Shown here: positions 28,751 through 38,168 of the stretch, piece after piece
How the letters are laid out: each line of letters starts with the position of its first letter
Numbering within the stretch: position 1 is the stretch's first letter
The notes under the pieces: generated by a model
The model's database searches: none
What the model saw: the letters and a program-made list of their open reading frames with translations, nothing else
Told to the model about the DNA's origin: nothing
Assembly: GCA_965653225.1 (NCBI GenBank)
Contig: CBFGZI010000003.1
Location: 1 to 64,000 of the forward strand
Length of the DNA: 64,000 nt
Direction of reading: 5' to 3'
From: JALZDI01 sp965653225
GTDB taxonomy: Bacteria; Actinomycetota; Actinomycetes; Propionibacteriales; Nocardioidaceae
Translations under genes and position numbers: made by a program

Positions 28751-30448
28751 TCAGACCTGGGGCTTGACCGGCAGCGCACGGTCCTGGATCGACGCCTTGG
28801 CCGCCTCGACCGCCGCCTCCCACGCTCCCGTCGCCGAGTCGAACTCGCCGGTGATCCGGTCACTCTCGTCAGAGAAAGTCTGCCAACCCGCCGTGTTCCG
28901 GTAGTAGCAGGTCGAGGTGCACCACTGCGCGTCGAGGAGACCGCTGTACGCGGAGTCCATTGCCGAGACGGCGTCGTCGATGACGTCGAGCAGGCGGTCG
29001 TGCTCGGACTGGACCTCGCCGGGGACGGTTAAGGCATCCATGGCGTCTCGGACGTCCATGCGGTCGAGCGAGCCCTGGCTGAACTCGTCGTAGGCCTCGT
29101 TGTAGGTGACGAACGAGCCGGGGTCCTCGATCCGGTCCACGAAGTCGCTGGTCTCACCGCGCAGGTCGTCGTACGCCTCCAGTTCGGCACGCATGCCCGC
29201 CGCGTAGTCGTCGAGTGCGTTCAGGTCGTCAGTGCGTTGTTGCACGGCCGCGTCGTAGCTGGCTTGCCACTCCGCCAGCGTCTCCTCGGCATGCCGCACC
29301 AGCCGGTCGAGCACCCGCACCGCCTTGTCGCCGGCAGCGGACCCCACCAGCCCGTCGTCCTCGGCTGACAGGCTCGACAGAGCCGTCTCCAGTGGCGCCT
29401 GCGTCCGGGACCAGACCCCGAGGTTGTCGCCGTTGAGGGCTGACAGCGCCGCGAGCTGCTCGATCACGTCGGTCGCGGCGGCCAGCCGCTTCCCCTCCGG
29501 GCTGGTGCTGTCCACGCCCGCCCGCGCCGCGCCCAGGGTCGCGGCCGTATCGGCCGCGTCCGCGGCGACGGCGCGAACGTCGGCCGTGTGGCGGGCGTCG
29601 GCCACCTGCGCCAGCAGCTCGTCGGTGGCGTCGGAGGCCATGCCGGCGACAGCCTCGCCCACGTACTGCTCGACGTGGTGTACCGCGGCAGCGCTTCCGG
29701 GCATGGCGGCGACCGAAGTAGCCTCGACGGCCTTCAACTCCGCACGGGCGCGCGTCTCCTCACGCTCGGCCTTGACCAGGGCCGCGTGCAGATCCCCCCA
29801 CTGCTCCAGGGACTGCTCGTCGAGATCTGAGAGAGCCGCTGTTGCCTCGGCCACCGCGACCTCGGCGCCGACGACATCGGTTGCGCGGGTGGCCAGGTCG
29901 CCCGAGCGCCCCTGGAGGTCGGAGAACCGCCCACGCAAACGAGGAAGTGAACGCTGTGCCTGCGCGGCCGCGCTGTGCAGGTCGGAGAAGTCGTCGACCG
30001 AGGTCAACGACGCGACGACAGGGCGGTACGTTCCGGCTGCCGCATCCAGCGCCTGGTGAACCGGGCGGTCACGCAGGAAGCTGGCCCCGGCCATGCCGCC
30101 CCAGCCGAACAATGGCGCTGCCACCGCAACCGCGGCTACGACGGCCCAGCGAGAACGCATTGCTCTGCCTGACACCACGGGCTCGTACGGCGATGGCGCG
30201 CCGGAATCCGCCCAGTGGTCATACGACACGGGTTCCCAGATCGCCGTCTGCTCGTCACCGACCGCTTCCGCCGTATCAGCCGGCCCGAGGACCACGGTTT
30301 CCTCGTTCGCGTCAGCTGACGGCGTTGAGGACAGGTCCTCGTGCGCGCGACCGCAATCCGCGCAGTAAGGCGCGACCCCATGCCGCGCAGCACCACACCA
30401 GGTGCAGAAGGCCGGTAGCCGGTCATGCGGCTGCCCAGAGAATGTCAT
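28751..30448 (-). CDS. Zinc-ribbon membrane protein with a long coiled-coil extracellular domain
   Basis: 565 aa. Residues 13-32 hold a four-cysteine zinc ribbon (CTWC and CADC). An acidic linker follows, then one transmembrane helix near 100-120 (WAVVAAVAVAAPLFGWGG), then about 440 Ala/Glu/Asp-rich residues predicted as helices and coiled coils, with a short C-terminal patch CTSTCYYRNTAGW. Topology suggests a cytoplasmic zinc ribbon and an external helical stalk. No enzymatic motif is visible and the function is unknown. The ATG at 30448 lies behind GGGGGAG. Confidence 0.7.
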   Translation of the reverse strand: MTFSGQPHDRLPAFCTWCGAARHGVAPYCADCGRAHEDLSSTPSADANEETVVLGPADTAEAVGDEQTAIWEPVSYDHWADSGAPSPYEPVVSGRAMRSRWAVVAAVAVAAPLFGWGGMAGASFLRDRPVHQALDAAAGTYRPVVASLTSVDDFSDLHSAAAQAQRSLPRLRGRFSDLQGRSGDLATRATDVVGAEVAVAEATAALSDLDEQSLEQWGDLHAALVKAEREETRARAELKAVEATSVAAMPGSAAAVHHVEQYVGEAVAGMASDATDELLAQVADARHTADVRAVAADAADTAATLGAARAGVDSTSPEGKRLAAATDVIEQLAALSALNGDNLGVWSRTQAPLETALSSLSAEDDGLVGSAAGDKAVRVLDRLVRHAEETLAEWQASYDAAVQQRTDDLNALDDYAAGMRAELEAYDDLRGETSDFVDRIEDPGSFVTYNEAYDEFSQGSLDRMDVRDAMDALTVPGEVQSEHDRLLDVIDDAVSAMDSAYSGLLDAQWCTSTCYYRNTAGWQTFSDESDRITGEFDSATGAWEAAVEAAKASIQDRALPVKPQV

Positions 30449-30826
30449 GTGGTTGCTCCCCCCGAAGCGCAACGACGTCCGCCCATGGAAACACCGCGAG
30501 CACGGGCGCCGTGCTGGATTGTCGACATTTTCCGTGGCCGACGCGTTAATTGACCTTGCTTCTCAAGCCGATCACCGACGCTGTCCCACAGTCGGTAACC
30601 GCCCGGTGACAGCGCGCGCTGGACCCCCGGACCGTGTCACCGGACGTAATGGACCTGCTGCGCTGCGTCGTGAGTCGCGGGGGTCGCCGTGGCCGATGCC
30701 CAAGGGCTCCGGCTCACCGGGGCGACGCCTGCTGACCCCGGGCCAGGGGGTGGGACGGGCCGGTCGGACTGCCTGCATTCCGGCCGGCCCGATTGGCCCG
30801 AGCCTTGTCTCGGCGCGGCGCGTGTC
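30449..30826. other. 378-bp intergenic region between two leftward genes
   Basis: No gene is supported. It holds the upstream region of the zinc-ribbon gene, including AGCACGG (30499-30505) and CCGTGCT (30509-30515), a 7-bp stem with a 3-nt loop about 50 bases before that start, and an AT-rich patch at 30543-30550. The right half lies beyond the TSUP stop and is GC-rich without a clear terminator. Confidence 0.4.
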
Positions 30827-31576
30827 TCAGTACGTGTCGATGCCCAGCTTGACCGCGAGCGCCAGCCCGGCGAGGCCGATCAGCACCCGCAGCACGCCCG
30901 CCGGTGAGTGTCGTACGAGCACCGGACCGAGCCGGCCGCCGACGAGGCACCCGATGCCCAGTGGGATGACGGCGGCCCACTCCACCGGTCCCGCGAACAC
31001 GAAGGTCAGTGCGGCGACGCCGTTGGCGAGGGCGAGCACGGCGTTCTTCAGTGCGTTGCTGCGCGCCAGGATGTCGCCGGTCGCGGCGATCAGCAGGGCC
31101 AGGATCACGACGCCGGCCGCGGCCCCGAAGTAGCCGCCGTACACGGCCGCGAGGAAGATGCCGACGAGCAGTGCGGGGCTGTCACCTCCGTGGTGCATCT
31201 GCTGCATGAACTGGGGGCGCGGCTGCACCAGGATCACCAACGAGGCGGCGCCGATCAGCACCGGCACCATTGCGGCGAAGGTGTCGGGAGGTGTGAGCAA
31301 CAACAGCGCGCCACCGACCACGCCGCCGGACAGCGCGACCAGGCCGAGCCGCCGCAGCCGCTCCTTCTGCCCCCGCAGCTCCGGACGCGAACCGAGGGCG
31401 GCACCGACTCCGCTGCCGACGAGCGCCACCGTGTTCGTCACGTTGGCCGGTACGGGAGGGAGGCCGACCGCAAGCAGCGCTGGGTAGCTGACCAGGGACG
31501 CGAGCCCCGCGGCACTGCCCGCGATGCCGGCGCCGATCCCGGCGAGCGCCAGCCAGGCGAGTTCGGGGAGGGGCAC
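30827..31576 (-). CDS. TSUP (TauE/SafE/DUF81) family membrane transporter
   Basis: 249 aa with about eight hydrophobic helices in two repeated halves. The family motif appears in GIAGSAAGLASLVSYPALLAVGLPPVPANVTNTVALV and again around YGGYFGAAAGVVILALLIA and NALKNAVLALANGVAA. TSUP proteins move sulfite, sulfonates or other small anions, often outward. The GTG start at 31576 lies inside the left arm of an 11-bp inverted repeat, so its ribosome site may be hidden in the mRNA. The next gene upstream is the streptogrisin-like protease. Confidence 0.85.
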   Translation of the reverse strand: MPLPELAWLALAGIGAGIAGSAAGLASLVSYPALLAVGLPPVPANVTNTVALVGSGVGAALGSRPELRGQKERLRRLGLVALSGGVVGGALLLLTPPDTFAAMVPVLIGAASLVILVQPRPQFMQQMHHGGDSPALLVGIFLAAVYGGYFGAAAGVVILALLIAATGDILARSNALKNAVLALANGVAALTFVFAGPVEWAAVIPLGIGCLVGGRLGPVLVRHSPAGVLRVLIGLAGLALAVKLGIDTY

Positions 31577-31602
31577 CGCCCAACTCTGTCAGGCGGTGCC
31601 CC
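31570..31602 (-). terminator. 11-bp inverted repeat after the protease gene and over the TSUP start
   Basis: GGGGCACCGCC (31570-31580) and GGCGGTGCCCC (31592-31602) are exact inverted copies with an 11-nt loop. It follows the stop of the streptogrisin-like gene by 24 bases and includes the GTG start of the TSUP gene at 31574-31576. It is a terminator by form, and may also block TSUP translation on read-through mRNA. Confidence 0.65.
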
Positions 31603-31626
31603 TTCGCGTGGTGCCGGGTGAGCCCG

Positions 31627-32865
31627 CTACTGGGTGATCAGCGTGGCCCCGTAGGCGCTCAGCGCCTCACCGACCGGCTGGTAGTAGCTGACGTTGGGCT
31701 GGCCGACCTTCTCGCCGCACACCAGCCGCCCGCCGGAGGAGTACAGCGACCCGCCGCTGGACAGCCCCTGGGCGTAGTTGCCGCTCATGTTCGAACCACC
31801 GCTGTCGCCCTGCTCGACGCACGCGCTGTGCCGCACCAGGCCGGACACGATGTCGCCACCGCCGTAGTTGACCGTCTGGTTGTAGGCCTGGATGGTGCCG
31901 CAGGTCCAGCCCGTCGTACGGCCGCTCTTGCACAGCGACGACCCGACCGGCGCACTGCTGTAGCCGGACACCACGCGGGCGTACCCGTTGTACATGTCCA
32001 CCGCGCCCTGTGGGTTCCAGTACGCCGGGTCGTTGATGTTGACCGAGGCGTAGTCGTTGCCCGGGAAGCTGTAGCCGCGGGTCGAGCCGATCGTCACCCC
32101 GTTGCGGGAGAACGTCGGGTAGCCCTCGCCGCAGTGCCCGGCGGTGAGCAGGATGTACGCACCGGACGAGGTGCGGGCGTTGAAGCCGTTGGAGCAGATG
32201 TAGCCGTTGCTCATCTCTACCTGCTGGCCGCCGTACAGGTACGCCGCGGGCACGGTCTCGGCCGTGCTTCGCTCGATCGTCACGCGGTCGCCGTACGAGC
32301 GCGCCTTGTGCAGGAACGCACGGGTCTGCTGGCTGTCCGCGCCTGCCGTCGTCGTGACGACAACGCTGTTGTCGCGGACATCGACGTACCAGCCCTGGAC
32401 CGCGCCTGCGCCGTGCTGCCGCGAGAACCTGTCGAGCTGCTGGTGCACCGAGCCTAGGTCACGCGACGAGTACGACACGCGCTGCGGCTGCGCGTCCGTC
32501 GAACGCACCTGCCTGGCCGAGGCGGCGTCGGTGACCGTGACGACCAGTGAACCGGTGCGGCCGATGTAGGCCCCGCCGGTATGGCGGGTCCCGATCCGGC
32601 GGGTGAGCGCGTCGGAGAGCCGGTCGAGGCTGCGCTCGTTGTCGAGTCGCTGCTGCGCCGTGGCCGTGCTGATGCCGTACTCGCGCGCAAGCGCAGCCGC
32701 GGCACCGGCCTGACCGGCGTCGGCGGAGGTGTCGAGGCGTGCGGCGTCGGGCCGCGCGCTCGCCGTGGTGGTCGACCCGAGCACCAGCGCGGCTGTCGCC
32801 GTCGCTGCCCCGAGGCCGATCACGGCCCGCCGTGCCCTGGGTCGCGCGATGGATGGTTCAGACAT
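31627..32865 (-). CDS. Streptogrisin-like secreted serine protease (S1 family)
   Basis: 412 aa. The signal sequence covers about 1-38, with a twin-Arg-like ARRAVIGLG start. The propeptide (about 40-205) resembles the alpha-lytic protease prodomain. The mature chymotrypsin-fold protease has catalytic His244 (TAGHC), Asp271 (NDYASV) and Ser355 (GDSGG). Six cysteines fit three disulfides as in streptogrisins and alpha-lytic protease. It is exported, folds with its pro-region and self-processes. AGAGGGGA lies before the ATG. A hairpin follows the stop. Confidence 0.93.
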   Translation of the reverse strand: MSEPSIARPRARRAVIGLGAATATAALVLGSTTTASARPDAARLDTSADAGQAGAAAALAREYGISTATAQQRLDNERSLDRLSDALTRRIGTRHTGGAYIGRTGSLVVTVTDAASARQVRSTDAQPQRVSYSSRDLGSVHQQLDRFSRQHGAGAVQGWYVDVRDNSVVVTTTAGADSQQTRAFLHKARSYGDRVTIERSTAETVPAAYLYGGQQVEMSNGYICSNGFNARTSSGAYILLTAGHCGEGYPTFSRNGVTIGSTRGYSFPGNDYASVNINDPAYWNPQGAVDMYNGYARVVSGYSSAPVGSSLCKSGRTTGWTCGTIQAYNQTVNYGGGDIVSGLVRHSACVEQGDSGGSNMSGNYAQGLSSGGSLYSSGGRLVCGEKVGQPNVSYYQPVGEALSAYGATLITQ

Positions 32866-33025
32866 GGTGTCCCCTCTGATCTCAACCGGTGCCCCTGGGA
32901 TCCCCAGGGACTGCCCGCGATGTCGAGCACACGCAAAGTAATCAGATAGTCACAAAGGGTCAATAGGTGACATTCCGGCGAATGCCTGATATGCGCCGAC
33001 GCCGGTGGCAGTCGGGAGGGCCGGA

Positions 33026-34129
33026 CTACGAGATGTGCACCGGATGCGCGACGACGGCGTTGTAGAGGTAGCCGCCGTCGTTCCAGGGCACATCGTCGGG
33101 CTGCTCGTGGCCCTGGTCGTCGGTCGCGCGCACCCGGACGAAGTACTCCCCCGGCCGGTCGACGTCCCAGACGAAGTCCCAGCGCACCCAGGCGCCCGCG
33201 ATGTTCGGCGAGCGCAGGCTCGCGTCGTGCCACGACGCACCGCAGTCGACGCTGTAGCGGACGTGGGTGACCCGGCCCTCACCGGACCAGGCACGACCGC
33301 GGATGGTGTGCCTGCCGACGGCGAGTCGCGCGGGCCAGGGCAGCTCCACGGCGCTCGCGACCGGAAGGGTGGTGATCACGTGCCCGCGTGCGGGCGGCTC
33401 CTTGGCGTACTCGCTCCCGATGAGCACGTACTTGTCGGTCGACCACTGCGAGTGCAGCGGGACCTCCGACACCTCGACCCGGCCGAGCCACTTGATGCTG
33501 GCGACCCCGGCCCAGCCCGGCACGACCAACCGCACGGGGTAGCCGTGGTCGGGTGGCAGCGGGGCGCCGTTCATGCCGAACGCGACGATCGTGTCGTCGG
33601 CGAGCGCCTTGGTGATCGGCAGGGGCCGTCGGCCGCGGCACTCGTCGAGCCCCTCCGGCATCGCGCACACCGCGCAGTGCCGAAGCCCTGCACGCTCGAG
33701 CAGGACCCGCAGGGGCACGCCGGTCCACTCCGCGACGCCGATCGCGCCGAGCCGCCACTGGGCGCCGTCCGGTTGCCGGCATTCCCGGTCGGCATAGAAG
33801 GCGCGGCCGTTGCCGGCGCACTCGACGGCGCGGACGATCGAGGTGACCTCGGGTGTGGCGAGCAGGTCGTCGTAGGTCAGCGTGAGGGGTCTCTCGACCC
33901 CGGAGCCCTCGATGCGCAGCGTCCACGTCGCCGCGTCGATGCAGGGCGTGGGCGCGTGGCTGCGCACGTAGAAGCGGTCGTTGCCGACGACGTAGCCGAG
34001 CGGCGCCATCACCGACCACCGGGTCTCGTACTCGGTGCCGCTGGGATGGCTGACGAAAAGGTCGTCCGGCGTGGGCTTCACGACCTTGCGGGCAAGCCCG
34101 GGCACGTCCACCACCTCCGGCTGCCCCAC
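33026..34129 (-). CDS. Sulfite-oxidase-family molybdopterin oxidoreductase
   Basis: 367 aa. The molybdopterin domain includes FYVRSHAPTP near 53-62 and the conserved Mo-coordinating Cys104 in VECAGNGR. The C-terminal Mo-co dimerisation domain (WSGEGRVTHVRYSVDCGASWHDA, then YFVRVRATDDQGHEQP) is complete. No haem domain is present and no export signal is seen, so it is a cytosolic sulfite-oxidase-like enzyme or acts on another S- or N-oxide. The GTG at 34129 is chosen over longer frames because TAGCAT lies five bases upstream and the family begins there. Confidence 0.85.
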   Translation of the reverse strand: MGQPEVVDVPGLARKVVKPTPDDLFVSHPSGTEYETRWSVMAPLGYVVGNDRFYVRSHAPTPCIDAATWTLRIEGSGVERPLTLTYDDLLATPEVTSIVRAVECAGNGRAFYADRECRQPDGAQWRLGAIGVAEWTGVPLRVLLERAGLRHCAVCAMPEGLDECRGRRPLPITKALADDTIVAFGMNGAPLPPDHGYPVRLVVPGWAGVASIKWLGRVEVSEVPLHSQWSTDKYVLIGSEYAKEPPARGHVITTLPVASAVELPWPARLAVGRHTIRGRAWSGEGRVTHVRYSVDCGASWHDASLRSPNIAGAWVRWDFVWDVDRPGEYFVRVRATDDQGHEQPDDVPWNDGGYLYNAVVAHPVHIS

Positions 34130-34209
34130 GGCAGATGCTACGCGGGTCGCGGCCGTCGCACGACCGCGCAGACGGCCTGCGGGAGGGCCAGTCGGGACTG
34201 TCAGTGGCG

Positions 34210-35967
34210 TCAGTGCTCTGCGCGCAGGGCTTCGGTCGCCGGGACGTCGACGCGGTAGGTCTCGGGCGGTCGTACGACGGCGTCCGGCGGTCCGGTGTAC
34301 TCGACGACCACGCCGTAGCGCTCGCGCGCCGCCTCTGGACTGACGTATCCGTTGACCACATCGGCGAGCACCCGCTCGACCGGACGCGCACGCGCGTCGC
34401 CGTACCCACCTCCGCCCGGAAAGCTCAGCCGCACGGCGTCGTCGGCGCTCAGCCGCACCAGCTGCTTGCGGGGCAGCCGCTCCTCCGTGGCGACGGCGAC
34501 GAAGTCGCCCGTCCACCCCTCGCACCCGCCGGCGGCCCCCGGTGCGGGGTTGAGCACGCGGTCGATGTTGGCGTTGACCGTCCAGGCGGCGCGCGCTCGA
34601 CTGGCCATCTCGACGACCTGGCCGAGCCCGCCGCGGTGCAGTCCGGGGCCGCCGGAGTCGGTGCGGATGCGGCGGCAGTGCTGTACCAGGGGGGTGAGCG
34701 TCTCGAGCACCTCGGTCGGAGCGGCGCGCACGCCGGTGGGGAACCCGGTCGTGGTGAGCCCGTCCTTGGTCGGGCGGCCGCCCGACCCGCCGGCGCCGAA
34801 GGCGGTCAGGGTGAACGGCCTGTCATCATCTCCCGCACCGCGCCAGACCGTCATCCACAGCGCGTCCGCGCTGGCCGCGGGCAGTCCCGCGTCGACGGCC
34901 GGTCGCAGCGCCTCGAAGACAAGACTCGGCAGGAAGTGGCCCACCAGGTGGCGGGAGGCCACCGGTGCGGGGTCCACGCAGTTGAGCACCGACCCGACCG
35001 GCGCGGTCACCTCGACCGGCCGGAAGGAGCCCGCGTTGTGCGGCACCTCGGGTGCGAGAGCCGCCTTCACCGCGAACGACGTGTAGGCCCGGGTGTAGTT
35101 GAGCACGACGTTGACGCCGTACGCGGACTGCGGCGACGAGCCAGAGTAGTCCACGTTCATGGCGTCGCCCTTGATCGTCACCGTGACATGAAGGTCGAGA
35201 GTCTCGTCGCCGAAGCCGTCCGCGCGCATGTGTGCGGAGTACTCGCCGTCGGCCACGGAGCTCAGCGCGGTGCGCAGCGCGTCCTCCGACCGGTTCATCA
35301 CCTCCGCCGCCACGGCGTCGATCTCGGCGAGGTCGAACTCGTCCATCAGGCGAAGGAGGCTGCGCGCGCCGACCTGGTTGCCGGCGACCTGGGCGTAGAT
35401 GTCTCCCATGGTCTCGTCCGGCGTGCGCACGTTGGTGCGGATCAGCGTCTCGAGCACTGGGTCGGGGACGCCGGCGTGCAGCAGCTTGAGGATCGGCAAC
35501 CGCAGGCCCTCCTCGAAGACCTCGGTGGCCGCGGCGGAGAGGATCCGGCCGCCGATGTCGGGTGAGTGGCAGCAGCTGGCGAACCAGGCGACCACGCGGC
35601 CGCCGCGGAAGACTGGCGTGGCCACGGTGATGTCGTTGATCTGACCCGCGGTCATCCAGGGGTCGTTGGTGATGAGCACATCGCCTTCGGCCAGGTCGTC
35701 CGGCGGGGATGCCGACACGATGTGCTGCATTCCGGTCGCCATCGCGTTGATGTGACCGGGCGTGCCGCCCGTGGACTGGCCGATCATCCGGCCCTGGGAG
35801 TCGAACACCGCGCAGGCCAGGTCGAGGCACTCGCGGACCACCGGGCTGAACGCGGTGTTGACCAGTGCCGTCTGCTGCTCGCTGAGCAGCGAGTGCAGCC
35901 GGTTGGCCACCAGCCCCACCACGATCGGGTCGACTCCGGGCTCGAGGGTCTGCTCGCGTCCGCTCAC
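34210..35967 (-). CDS. Hydantoinase B/oxoprolinase-family subunit
   Basis: 585 aa. Family signatures are SLLSEQQTALVNTAFSPVVREC near the N-terminus, GGTPGHINAM, LITNDPWMTAGQINDITVATPVF, and the Gly-rich GAGGSGGRPTKDG and FPGGGGYGDARARPVERV towards the C-terminus. With the HyuA subunit such proteins perform ATP-dependent hydrolysis of hydantoins or oxoproline, or carboxylate ketones (acetone or acetophenone carboxylase). The GTG overlaps the HyuA-type stop as GTGA, so the subunits are coupled. Substrate unknown. Confidence 0.88.
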   Translation of the reverse strand: MSGREQTLEPGVDPIVVGLVANRLHSLLSEQQTALVNTAFSPVVRECLDLACAVFDSQGRMIGQSTGGTPGHINAMATGMQHIVSASPPDDLAEGDVLITNDPWMTAGQINDITVATPVFRGGRVVAWFASCCHSPDIGGRILSAAATEVFEEGLRLPILKLLHAGVPDPVLETLIRTNVRTPDETMGDIYAQVAGNQVGARSLLRLMDEFDLAEIDAVAAEVMNRSEDALRTALSSVADGEYSAHMRADGFGDETLDLHVTVTIKGDAMNVDYSGSSPQSAYGVNVVLNYTRAYTSFAVKAALAPEVPHNAGSFRPVEVTAPVGSVLNCVDPAPVASRHLVGHFLPSLVFEALRPAVDAGLPAASADALWMTVWRGAGDDDRPFTLTAFGAGGSGGRPTKDGLTTTGFPTGVRAAPTEVLETLTPLVQHCRRIRTDSGGPGLHRGGLGQVVEMASRARAAWTVNANIDRVLNPAPGAAGGCEGWTGDFVAVATEERLPRKQLVRLSADDAVRLSFPGGGGYGDARARPVERVLADVVNGYVSPEAARERYGVVVEYTGPPDAVVRPPETYRVDVPATEALRAEH

Positions 35968-38063
35968 GACGCACCGCCCTCGGGCCGCAGCCGTACGACG
36001 ATGCTGCCGTCCTTGCCCACGGTGCCGGTCATACCTGGTGCGAGCACGAGCGTGGACTCGTCCTCCTCGACCAGCGCGGGGCCGTGGACCTTGGCGTCCG
36101 GCGGCAGCCGGTACCGGTCGTACACGGGGGTCTGCACGTACCCGTCCTCCTGCGGGAAGTACGCCGCCCGCTCTCCTACGCTGCTGACGGAGTGCGCGTC
36201 GGGCGGCGAGAGCCGCAGCCGGGCGTCTGGCTCGGGCCCGCGAGCGGTGACGCGCCAGCTGATGATCTCGGCATCGACGTGCCGCGGGGCCACGGCGCCG
36301 AAGCGCTCGCGGTACTGGTCGGCGAAGGCCTGCTGCACGCTGGCCTGCCAGCCGTCGCCGGGTTCGGGCACCGGCACCTCGATCTCGTTGCCCTGCCCGA
36401 CGAAGCGCATCTCCAGGCTTCGGCTGAACACGATGTCGCCGGCGGCGACACCTGACTCGCGCAGCACCTGCCCGCCCTGCTCCGCAAGGTTCTGCAGCAC
36501 CGTGGCCGCGTCCTGCGTCGTGACCGCGCCGAGCTCGGTGTGCCAGGAGTGCACGAAGTCGATCGACAGCGGCGCCGCGAGGAAGCCCAGCGCGCTGAGC
36601 ACCCCTGCGGCCGGGGGTACGACGACGGTGTCGGAGCCGAGCGCCTGCGCGACACCGGGTCCGTGCACCGGACCGTTGCCGCCGAACACCAGCATCGGCA
36701 GCCGTGCCGGGTCCTGGCCCCGCTCGACCGCGTGCACGCGTGCCGCGTTGGCCATGTTCTCGTTGACGGTCGCGTGGACGCCCCAGGCCGCCTGGGGCAC
36801 CGAGATCGCCATCGGCTGGGCGACCTGCGTGCGGATGGCGTCGGCGGCCGCGTCCACGTCGAGGCTCATCCGGCCGCCGAGGAAGCGGTCGGGGTCGAGG
36901 TAGCCGAGCACCACGTCGGCGTCGGTGACCGTGCAGGCAGTGCCGCCGCGGCCATAGCTGACCGGGCCCGGCTCCGAGCCGGCGGAGTCCGGTCCGACGC
37001 TGACCAGCCCGAGCGCGTCGACCCGGGCGATCGACCCGCCCCCGGCGCCGATCTCGATCATGTCGATGACCGGGGCGCGCACCGGGAGTCCGGAGCCGGC
37101 GCGGAGACGGTAGACGCGGTCGACCTCGAACGCGTGCGTGACCAGCGGACGGCCGTCCTCGATGATGCAGACCTTCGCGGTGGTGCCGCCCATGTCGAAC
37201 GAGAGCTGGTCGTCCCGCCCGGCGGCGCGGCCGAACGCGACCGCGCCGAGCGCGCCACCGGCGGGTCCCGACTCGAGCATCCGGATCGGGAACCGGCGGG
37301 CCGTCTCGATGGTCGCCACTCCCCCGTTCGACAGCATGATGCGGGGCTCCGGACCAAGGCCGACCCGTCGCAGCCGCCGCTGCAGGTCGGCCAGGTAGTC
37401 CTCCACCAGCGCCTGCACGTAGACGTTGGCCAGCGTGGTCGACGCCCGCTCGTACTCGCGGATCTCGGGGTTGACCTCGCTGGAAAGCGCGACCCGCAGC
37501 TGCGGCGCCGTCTCCTGGATGACCTCGCGCGCCTCACGCTCGTGTGCGGGGTTGGTGTGGCTGTGCAGGAAGCAGACCGCGACCGCCTCGACACCGGCAT
37601 CCGCGAGCTCTCGGGCCAGCGTCGCGACCCGCCTGCGGTCGAGGGGTACGGCCACGCTGCCGTCGGCGTACATCCGCTCGGTGACGTCGAACCGCAGCCA
37701 CCGCGGCACCAGCGGGCGCGGCAGCTCGAGGTCGAGGTCGTAGAGCTCGTACCGGTGCTCGCGGCCCATCTCGACGACGTCCCGGAAGCCTGCCGTCGTG
37801 ATCAGGGCGGTGCGGGAGCCGGTGCGCTCGATCAGCGCGTTGGTCACCAGCGTGGTGCCGTGCACCACGCTGCTGATCGCGGCGGGGTCGAGCCGGTGGG
37901 TGGACAGCGTCTCCTGCAGCACCGCCTCCACCCCGGCAGCCGGCTCGGTGTGGGTGGTCAGCGTCTTGCCGACCGCCACGATGCCGTCGGCGCCGAGCAC
38001 GCACACGTCGGTGAAAGTACCCCCGATGTCGACGCCGAGCCGCAGGTCTCGCCGTTCGTGCAC
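35964..38063 (-). CDS. Hydantoinase A/oxoprolinase-family subunit
   Basis: 699 aa. The ATP-binding (actin-like) motifs are LGVDIGGTFTDVCVL at the N-terminus, HGTTLVTNALIERTG and DMGGTTAKVCII; GAGGGSIARVD and FGGNGPVHG are also family features. It probably supplies the phosphoryl-activation half of an ATP-dependent amidohydrolase or ketone carboxylase with the coupled HyuB-like subunit. The GTG start at 38063 is fixed by GAGGAGG five bases upstream; the frame is open far beyond it. The operon is divergent from the fused E1 gene. Confidence 0.88.
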   Translation of the reverse strand: MHERRDLRLGVDIGGTFTDVCVLGADGIVAVGKTLTTHTEPAAGVEAVLQETLSTHRLDPAAISSVVHGTTLVTNALIERTGSRTALITTAGFRDVVEMGREHRYELYDLDLELPRPLVPRWLRFDVTERMYADGSVAVPLDRRRVATLARELADAGVEAVAVCFLHSHTNPAHEREAREVIQETAPQLRVALSSEVNPEIREYERASTTLANVYVQALVEDYLADLQRRLRRVGLGPEPRIMLSNGGVATIETARRFPIRMLESGPAGGALGAVAFGRAAGRDDQLSFDMGGTTAKVCIIEDGRPLVTHAFEVDRVYRLRAGSGLPVRAPVIDMIEIGAGGGSIARVDALGLVSVGPDSAGSEPGPVSYGRGGTACTVTDADVVLGYLDPDRFLGGRMSLDVDAAADAIRTQVAQPMAISVPQAAWGVHATVNENMANAARVHAVERGQDPARLPMLVFGGNGPVHGPGVAQALGSDTVVVPPAAGVLSALGFLAAPLSIDFVHSWHTELGAVTTQDAATVLQNLAEQGGQVLRESGVAAGDIVFSRSLEMRFVGQGNEIEVPVPEPGDGWQASVQQAFADQYRERFGAVAPRHVDAEIISWRVTARGPEPDARLRLSPPDAHSVSSVGERAAYFPQEDGYVQTPVYDRYRLPPDAKVHGPALVEEDESTLVLAPGMTGTVGKDGSIVVRLRPEGGAS

Positions 38064-38120
38064 GCGGACCTCCTCGCTGGGTGCTCTCGTAGGGCTCGTT
38101 CGCTGGAGCCTTCCCGACGC

Positions 38121-38137
38121 CGTACTTCGACAGTACG
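38121..38137. promoter_or_regulatory. Inverted repeat in the divergent hydantoinase/E1 promoter region
   Basis: CGTACT (38121-38126), TCGAC spacer, AGTACG (38132-38137). It is a perfect 6-bp inverted repeat with a 17-bp footprint, midway between the divergent starts at 38063 and 38169, so it is well placed as an operator for both transcription units. Confidence 0.4.
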
Positions 38138-38168
38138 AAAAATCTGCCGATCCATCACAATGGTGGCG

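Noticed and set aside
36540..38168. An open frame running into the fused E1 gene from far upstream.
   Set aside because: It is the opposite strand of the hydantoinase A gene; similarity to E1 begins only after 38160.
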